Positions 20,820-27,718 of a stretch of 27,718 nucleotides of DNA are shown here, piece by piece. The translations under genes and the position numbers were made by a program. Positions within the stretch are counted from its first letter, which is position 1. Each line of letters opens with the position of its first letter. The stretch is from NCBI GenBank assembly GCA_034696485.1, contig JAQIWT010000219.1, positions 1 through 27,718 on the forward strand. Direction: 5' to 3'. The DNA is from Isohypsibius dastychi. Its lineage: Eukaryota > Tardigrada > Eutardigrada > Parachela > Isohypsibiidae. The notes below the pieces were generated by a model, which made no database searches, was not told the origin of the DNA, and saw only the letters and a list, made by a program, of their open reading frames with translations.

Positions 20820-23800
20820 ATGTGTACTCTACCGGTGAATACCAGTAACGCACCTATTCGACCTGCTGAGGCAGGCAACTTTCCCACTTGCACTCGCTAC
20901 TCAAACTTGGTCAACTTTCTGGATACGAAACCGCCATTCAAGTCTATTTACTCGTTAATCTGCCGGAAGGACATGTCGAAGGAGGCTGTGCGGGAGCAAC
21001 ATCCCGCCGCTGCATCGACATCGAACTCAACCAGTCCTGCCGCTACGAATTCAAGTAGTCATGTCGACCATCTGGCTAATAATCGAGGGAAGGGAAATTC
21101 ATCACATGGAACATACCCTGAGGACCATCCTAATTACCTTGTATACAAAAAGGTACGTAGTTTAATCAAATGGAACACCGAGAAGAACAGTGGTGAAATA
21201 TTTTCGAAAAACGTTGATTGAGATTGCTTTGAAAAAACGAGCGTGAATAAAGTTTTTTTGATTGTCTCGTGTGCAAACAGGATCGGGTTAAAAAATGAAA
21301 GGCAAACTTTATACAAATGGTTTATTGAAAGTGTGTCCCGATCGACAGACAGATCGATGACTGTTGTTTTGCTGGCCAGCGAATATATTTTTTAATGCGT
21401 CTTTTGAATATCCCATCTTGTAAAGTCTGATGGTATGATTTTCGCATAAAACGGCAGTTTCAATTTGAACTCATCAGCTGGAGTGGCTTTCCGAAATTTC
21501 CCCCTTGATTTAGGTTCGCGGAGTTGCGAGAGGATCGATGAGCAATTACGTAATGGGGAGAGAGGGAGCAAGACTCCGCCGATGACCTTTCACTGATCGC
21601 TTACAATTCCTAGAGAGCATTCAAGTGTTGCCAATGCCGCTTTTCAAGGGAAGAAGTCCCATTGAGCGCAACCAGTAGATTAAGTTTGCAAGTAGCTGAA
21701 ATAACCCAACAGCCCCTCTTTATGCTTGGCCGGATACGAGCAATTGAGTTGGGAGTAATAGAAACTGGGAGAAGGTCCATGATATGCTAGACACCCGGTG
21801 ATATTCGAGTCCCGAGTCAACAGAGGGGATCAACACTTTTTTTCTGTCTGAAGACGATTTTTCTCGAGAAATAGATTGTTTTCGCAGAAAAAACCCGGAA
21901 TAATACTTTTTTGAACAAAGTTAGCTTTATTGACCGATAGAAAGTTACAGGAACTCCGACGGGATCTAAATTCAATTAAGTGTACGTACATGTAGTGTTT
22001 ATTCTCGGTTAACAGAGCACTTTCGGCTCGGAGAACTCACATCCGGTGCTATCGATGGGAAGGCCGCAGTGTAACAGTGGATGGTAATAGTTTCGTATTG
22101 ATTAATTAAGAATAATTTGCGGCGCGAAACGAATAGTAACAACCTCGTTGTCAGATTTTTGATGGCTTTTCCGACATGTAATGACTGTTTGTTTTATGTT
22201 GCAGATGGAGAGGATCGTTGAAATGATGCAGAATGAACAGACTGGCGTTCCTGTTCGGACTGTTAAGAGTTTTATGACAAAAATACCAAGCGTTTTTATG
22301 GGTAACGAAATATTGCACGAAATGTATCCATAAATATTACTAAACAGCTTTGTCATTATTAGGTTCCGATTTGATCCAGTGGATGGTTCGGAATCTCGAT
22401 GTTTATGATCAAGGTAATCACAATGATTTTTAAAAATGTTTGATTGACGGAATCTGTCAAATTCTAGCTGAAGCTCTTCATCTGGCTCATTTGATGGCGG
22501 GACATGGATATTTCTTCCCAATTGACGATCATGTTCTGACTGTGAAAAACGATGGAACGTTTTATAGATTCCAGGTAACGTATCTTTTTCACGTGAATAT
22601 GTTGAACAATTATTGAGGTTATTTTAATAGACGCCTTATTTTTGGCCTTCTAATTGCTGGGAGCCGGAGAATACAGATTATGGTAATGATCGATTGCGAA
22701 CACGTTATATATTTAAGGATTGGTTTAAATTCACGTGTTTCTTATTCATAGCTGTTTATTTATGTAAACGGACAATGCAGAACAAGACTCGACTGGAGCT
22801 GACTGATTACGAAGCCGAAAATCTTGCCAGATTGCAAAAGATGTTCTCAAGGAAATGGGAGTTTATTTTCATGCAGGCTGAAGCGCAGTCAAAGTATGGA
22901 TATTATTAATTTTTTGACGCTCTGCTGATTTTAGGGGTTTTTTTACAGAGTCGATAAAAAACGCGATAAGTTGGAAAGAAAGGTGTTAGATAGCCAAGAA
23001 CGAGCTTTCTGGGATGTACATCGGCCATTCGTAAGTCAAAAACTTTCAATTAATTATCAATTTTTACGAAATTCGTTTTTGTTTTCAGCCTGGTTGTGTT
23101 AATACGACGGAACTGGATTTCAAAAAAGCCAGTCGGTCCAAGAAGGTGACCAAAGGATTAACCAGGATGTCTGCCAACAACCACAGCGGTGGAAGTAGAC
23201 CGCGTATCGCTGATGATCCACAAACCATAGAACTTTTCAACAAGGAAATTGAACGGCTAAAACAAAGACTGGCTAGGCGGCATTTGAAAATGTCGGAGAT
23301 TACGAAATTGTAAGTCTTCATCCGTTTTTTGCTTGTTTGGAAAACAGCTTTGTCACTATTAATCTCTTTTGTTTTTCAACAGCCATATACAGTTTTTCGA
23401 GCAATACGCCGAGTATGACCCATTCATAGTAGCGCCGGAAATTCCGAACCCGTGGATCTGTGATAACCCGGAATTATGGGAGCAAGAAAAACTGACGTGG
23501 GAATTGTCTTTGAAACGACAATGGAACGATTGTTCATGTGTGTTGCTTTGGATTTTTAGCAAGGATCCCTCAACCAAACGTGTGAGAAGATGGGCGTTTT
23601 CATTACGTGAACTGCTAAAAGACCCGATCGGTCGAGAAAACTTTATGAGATTCCTTGAAAAGGAAGTCAGTGGAGAAAATTTAAGGTGAAATTTTTGATC
23701 AGTTCTAATAATTCGAGAATTCGAATATTTTGATTCTTCAGGTTTTGGGAGGCGGTCCAGGAATTGAAGAAGTTGCCAAACAAACAGATCTCAGCTCAAG

Positions 23801-24729
23801 TTACTCAGATATTTGCGTATGGATATTTTCGGCATTCAGTGTTGGATTTGTTTTGCTAACTTGGGCAATTACAGGGAATTCCTTGCTCCTGGAGCTCACT
23901 CACCAGTGAATATCGATGCCGCCGCGGCGGAAATTACACGAAAACACATGGTGAAGCCCAACCGCTACACTTTCGAGGAAGCGGCTGTGAGTAAATTTTG
24001 TACACATAAAACCAATGCGATCACTGTTACGTAAAACGGAAATAAAAAACTACGGCAGTCGGTTTTTTCACAAAACATGTTTTCTCGAATTGATGATCGC
24101 TGGAATTGTGAGTGAATATTTACCCAGGAATCGATCTTCTTTGCTTGCAGGAACATATTTATAATCTAATGGGACGTGATAGTTATCAGAGATTCTTACG
24201 GTCAGATGTCTATAAAGACCTCTTAGCGGGTGCCAAGAAAAAAGTAAGTTCACGGCTGTCTTCTTTGCGCCCCAAAAGCGACCACAAGCTGTCATAACAT
24301 GGAATTCGCCGTGATTAATTTTCTCCTACTTGACATTTTTCCCGCGAGTCTCACCTGTTTGTTTTTCTCACAAAAAGAAATGCTTTTTCTAACAATTTCT
24401 TTTCGGGCATTTCTCTTTCTCATGGCTTGACAATTTCTGGGAATAATTGCTGACACGAAAAATTCAGCTCACTGCTCGCGGGATGCACTCTTTGTTAGAC
24501 CAAATTGATCCGCATGACCCCGAATATTTTGCATGATCCACTGGCTTTTTTGCACGATTTTATTAATGGCTTTTTAATTAGCACGATTTTATATGTTTTA
24601 TTTTGACTCTGTCCCAAATGCCTCCTTCTTTTCTTGTAGAGCTCGGTGCGTGGACTTCGCTCTGTAATTACGTCATTTCCGGGTCGTAAGGACCCCAGTG
24701 CTCCCGGTCAACAATCCGGTGTCTCATAA
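20820..24729 (+). CDS. egl-10: R7-family RGS protein (RGS6/7, EGL-10 type)
   Basis: GTPase-activating protein for Go/Gi-type alpha subunits, obligate partner of G-beta-5, acting in neurons and muscle. Exons 20820-21152, 22205-22301, 22363-22413, 22468-22574, 22631-22682, 22752-22893, 22949-23030, 23089-23309, 23383-23685, 23742-23816, 23875-23986, 24151-24243 and 24640-24729 join in phase. The total is 585 residues. A Ser/Asn-rich N-terminal extension of about 105 residues precedes the DEP domain (about 112-196: [37 protein letters not shown]). DHEX follows ([38 protein letters not shown]), then a conserved [13 protein letters not shown] linker. Next are the GGL domain (about 337-400, [19 protein letters not shown]) and the RGS domain (about 430-550, [43 protein letters not shown]). 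Intron 1 is 1052 nt. The ATG at 20820 is the first in-frame one. A second ATG at 20973 gives MSKEAVREQ, and either may be used. Confidence 0.95.
24468..24536 (+). other. Candidate alternative 3'-terminal exon of egl-10
   Basis: Inside the last intron, the acceptor AAAAATTCAG is followed by 22 codons and a TGA, exactly in phase with the preceding exon's KKK end. The peptide ([22 protein letters not shown]) looks coding-like. Use of this exon would replace the 29-residue tail encoded at 24640-24729. No AATAAA lies close behind it, which weakens the case. Confidence 0.4.
24543..24593. repeat. Imperfect tandem repeat in the last egl-10 intron
   Basis: Two copies of GGCTTTTT...GCACGATTTTAT, starting at 24543 and 24568. 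The second carries a 4-5-nt insertion. Confidence 0.6.
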
Positions 24730-26921
24730 TGTTGAACAAGGATTTGTCGTTTTATTTTTTGCCTCTTGTCAGAAAACCACTCTGAGTTGCCTGCCTGACC
24801 AAGTTTTTCATTTTCCGTATGAATGACTCGATTTTCTACATCGTTGCATCTTGAATTGGAGTTCATGTAAAGGTCACGCGTAAGACCGTTTCTGCAAGTG
24901 TTTCGGGAATTCGGAATTGGTGTTATGATATGAATGAAATTATTTGGCATCTTGTCCGGAAGAATGAAGAATGAGCGTTGTGATTGCAAAACTGCCACTT
25001 TTCCATGCAAGCAAGCATTCGTTTGTCCCCAGATGGCGCATTGCGAGGATTCCAGGTTTGTGATTGGGGAATTTTTTTTGGAAATGTCTCCTTTTGCGAG
25101 GATGCGGATGGCATGTGCGGTTTGATTTCTGATAAATTAAAATCTGCCATGTGAAATACAGTAATGGTGGATTATTACTTGGAATATAATAATTAAATAA
25201 TTACTTGGAAATGGTGGAGTTGAATTTGTTTTTATCTGCTCACTTTTGGAACAATTTATTTTCAAATGGCTGTCAGAACGTCATAGACAACAATATTTCT
25301 TATTTTTTCCATATCCGGGAAAGCATCCGGCATCGACTACGTTTTGCGGTGTTTGTGTGTTTTCTTATGAAAAACTGTTTTTCAGTCTGCGAAGTTCAAC
25401 ATGCCGAAGCTGCATAGCTTCAGTCTTTCATCCGGATAAACAATATTAACCACAAGAACTCCTGCCATGGCTCCGAAAGTCGGATTTCAGCTGAACTAAG
25501 AGTTCGTTATGTTTTTAACAAGCCTTATTTTATTAATTATTGACCTGTTCCGAGTTTATGACAAAATTCAGCAGAATGCAGAATAAGTGCCCTGGTGGCT
25601 CCATCTATTGACATGCGCTCTCTTTCTCGGCTGTAACCACACAAAAACTGCAAGCAACTCTATTTCGGTAATAAAATCAAAATAAAACAAAGATTTTCGG
25701 AAAAACTGACTTGAAAATCAAGGAAATTTTAATTTGTTGACAAGAAAGTTGAAGATTTTATCGCAAATTGATCCCAGAACTATGAAATTGCTTTCGGCCT
25801 TCAAGATTGCGAGCTATTACAACTATTATGATTTCGCACCGGACTTGCTGATTGAACACTTCGACGGTAGCCTTGTGCACGGGCGATACTTCCTCAATGA
25901 TGCTTAGCAGACGAGGGAGTTATTGCTTATTGAAAACTGAATACCAATTTCCCGCGAAGAGCTTGTGAAATACCAAGTTCTTACGCAATTTTTGGAGGCC
26001 CTCTGGGCTGATGGAAACAAAGAAAGATCCAAAATATCATCTTAAAGGTTGTACAGTATGCTGTCCCGTTGATATGTGCCGCTCAGAAGTGGGATAACTT
26101 CTTCTGCCCAGTTTCTGTCTCGGATTTTGATTTCTTAAACGAATGATGGCGTACTAGGTAATTGGCCGTCGTAGTTTCGTTCATATACAGTAAATAAATA
26201 AAATTTTGTGGCTCGTTCTCATTTGTTTCCGCGGCATAGCTGAAGCAAATCGTTAGTAACTGCCCCGAATTTTCGTACAAAATTAGCGGCAATCAATGCG
26301 GTTACCGACTGTATATCGGATATATCTTGGCCTGCGGCTACGCATTCAAATCAGCCGGTTATCCGGCCGGACGTTCCCACGTATCACGAATATTGGCAGA
26401 CCCAGTTCAGCTTGAAAATCGAAAGGGATCCCTGTTGTGGCGAACAATAAACACAACGAACACCCTTGCATTCTAAACGTAGTAGAGATGCGTTGATTGC
26501 TCGCGTTACCAATAGCGAAGATGTATATTTCAGCTCCAGCCAGCCTCCGCCAGTTTCCGTTGATTTGTCCTCCCTGACTTGCTCCAAGCGCAGTCATTCT
26601 TTTATAATCCTTCACTGTAACCCGATACTCTTCCTATTTCACATATTTCGACCCGCTGTTAAAAATCAACAGCTTCCTTCTTTCTCGTGGCTATTGATAA
26701 AAATCGGAACTTGTCGACTCGGTTGCAGTTAATTACCCCGGCGCGCTATTTCTAAACCAGTGTCAACATTGCTCAACCCGACTCATATTCACGCGCTTCT
26801 CAATAACCTCCTTGGACTTATTTAATTTTTCTCCCCTGTGTATGCATTCGAGGAGATCATTGCTGGCAACTCAATTACTGCATCTTGTCGGTGACCTTTT
26901 GTTCAGGGAAACTCTGTCACC
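24730..26921. other. Intergenic region between egl-10 and the G-gamma gene
   Basis: Contains the egl-10 3' UTR and the promoter/leader of the G-gamma gene. A canonical AATAAA occurs at 25670-25675, far from the egl-10 stop. Short open frames on both strands (for example minus 26083-26292 and 26346-26615) show no family features. Just before the next gene, CCTTTTGTTCAG at about 26895-26905 looks like a 3' splice site (cis or trans). It lies 16 nt upstream of the ATG. Confidence 0.45.
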
Positions 26922-27718
26922 ATGTCGTCACAAGTCAGTGCTATGAAAGTGCAGGTCAAGCAGTTAAAACAAGAAGCCAGCGTTAAACGGATTCCGGTGA
27001 GTGAACCTCGAACAAATGAAGAGAAAACTCAAGTGAATTGTTTTTTGTATTATATTTTAGGTTTCACAAGCCTGCGATGAGTAAGTCCAATATATTCAAT
27101 GAATAACAAAATCGGGAAGGAAGGTTTTACAATTTAAAGAAAAACAAAATTTGAAAAATCAGCGTTTAGAGTAATTTTGTTCACAGCTTTTGATATAATA
27201 TTCCGCACTCTGAGTTTAATAAATTCCTCTAAATTAAACTGGGGTATAATTAAATTGGTGGAGGTCATAATTTGTACCAAGATTGCTCCTCGTGTCATTT
27301 GTTTTTGAGAGGCTATTTTGGTAGCTGTCCTAAATTTCGAGGGCTTGAGCTTGATTGCGGATCAGTGGTCGAATAACGAGGATCAAAAATTTTGAAGATG
27401 ACTTCAGATCTAATTTCGAAACCGAAAGCAATAATCGGATTTCTTGCCCAGATTGCGTAGCTTTCGATATTATTGACTTTGTTTTGAAGGATGTTGTTTT
27501 GTGTTAACACGCAGCCTTCGATAATTAACCGCGCATGACAAAAATATCAATTAAACGAATCCATCTCCAACACCGACGTTTCGTGTTCGTGACAAGCAGA
27601 AAACGAAACTCGCAACCCCGACCGTTATTCAGGTGAAATATATGCTCGACTTTCGCAGCAATGTGCGTCATCACCGGAAATGTAAGACCGCACGAGTCAG
27701 CATCCATTGCGGCATGGG
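26922..27718 (+). CDS. Heterotrimeric G-protein gamma subunit, 5' part
   Basis: Small prenylated partner of G-beta at the plasma membrane. Two exons are visible. The first, 26922-26996 (25 codons), is MSSQVSAMKVQ then VKQLKQEASVKRIP. The second, 27061-27080, is a 20-nt micro-exon encoding VSQACD plus two bases, with a clean GTAAGT donor. The pattern V-x-QL(K/R)-x-EA-x-x-x-R-x-x-VS-x-(A/S)C matches the N-terminal coiled-coil helix of animal gamma subunits, which pairs with G-beta. The rest (usually about 35-40 residues, NPFREKK-like block and CaaX box) is not found in the following 638 nt. It must lie beyond the right edge. The ATG lies 16 nt after a TTTTGTTCAG splice site, which supports the start. 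Which gamma paralogue it is cannot be told from this part. Confidence 0.85.

Noticed and set aside
21714-21827. tRNA-like piece: CCCCTCT and AGAGGGG ends with TTCGAGTCC inside
   Set aside because: The span is about 114 nt, the T-arm stem does not pair and no D-arm is evident. The 7-bp end match is probably chance.

Overview
The window reads as nuclear DNA of an invertebrate animal. Its genes are cut into many exons separated by short introns of about 50-110 nt with GTAAGT-like donors and T-rich CAG/TAG acceptors. The encoded proteins are metazoan: an R7-type RGS protein, iRhom, CTDNEP1/Dullard, Rab1, eIF3a and a G-protein gamma subunit. Gene density, small introns and the resemblance of the R7-RGS protein to worm EGL-10 point to an ecdysozoan, such as a nematode or tardigrade. 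I cannot settle the phylum by eye. Both ends of the window cut genes. Exon joins were worked out by hand from splice sites, reading phase and remembered family sequences.

Left part (1-7207), all coding on the minus strand. The 5' half of eIF3a (translation initiation) runs off the left edge. A 470-bp non-autonomous hAT-like transposon, with an exact 8-bp target duplication, lies upstream of it. Next is a THAP zinc-finger gene that probably continues into a coiled-coil, AT-hook, acidic-tail protein. Then comes CTDNEP1/cnep-1, a DxDxT phosphatase of the nuclear envelope/ER.

Middle part (7941-17124). A one-exon plus-strand gene encodes a small CCCH/CCHC-type Cys-His protein. A seven-exon plus-strand gene encodes a 492-residue protein I do not recognise. 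Rab1 (seven exons, complete, 205 aa) is on the minus strand and is divergent from a complete 13-exon iRhom (770 aa). The iRhom has GPAG where active rhomboid proteases carry GxSG. Rab1 (ER-Golgi transport) and iRhom (ER-exit control of client membrane proteins) both act in the early secretory pathway, but their adjacency may be chance.

Right part (17125-27718), plus strand. A 3.7-kb stretch without a recognised gene precedes a complete R7-RGS gene (egl-10 orthologue) with DEP/DHEX, GGL and RGS domains in 13 exons. Its long first intron and a possible alternative last exon are noted. After a 2.2-kb gap, the first two exons of a heterotrimeric G-protein gamma subunit gene begin and run off the right edge. 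The RGS protein (which uses a gamma-like domain to bind G-beta-5) and the gamma subunit act in the same G-protein signalling pathway.

I found no convincing tRNA, rRNA, CRISPR or viral element. The most notable items are the intact hAT-type MITE, the unrecognised conserved-looking gene at 9345-11183, the small Cys-His protein, and several alternative-splicing possibilities in egl-10 and the THAP gene.
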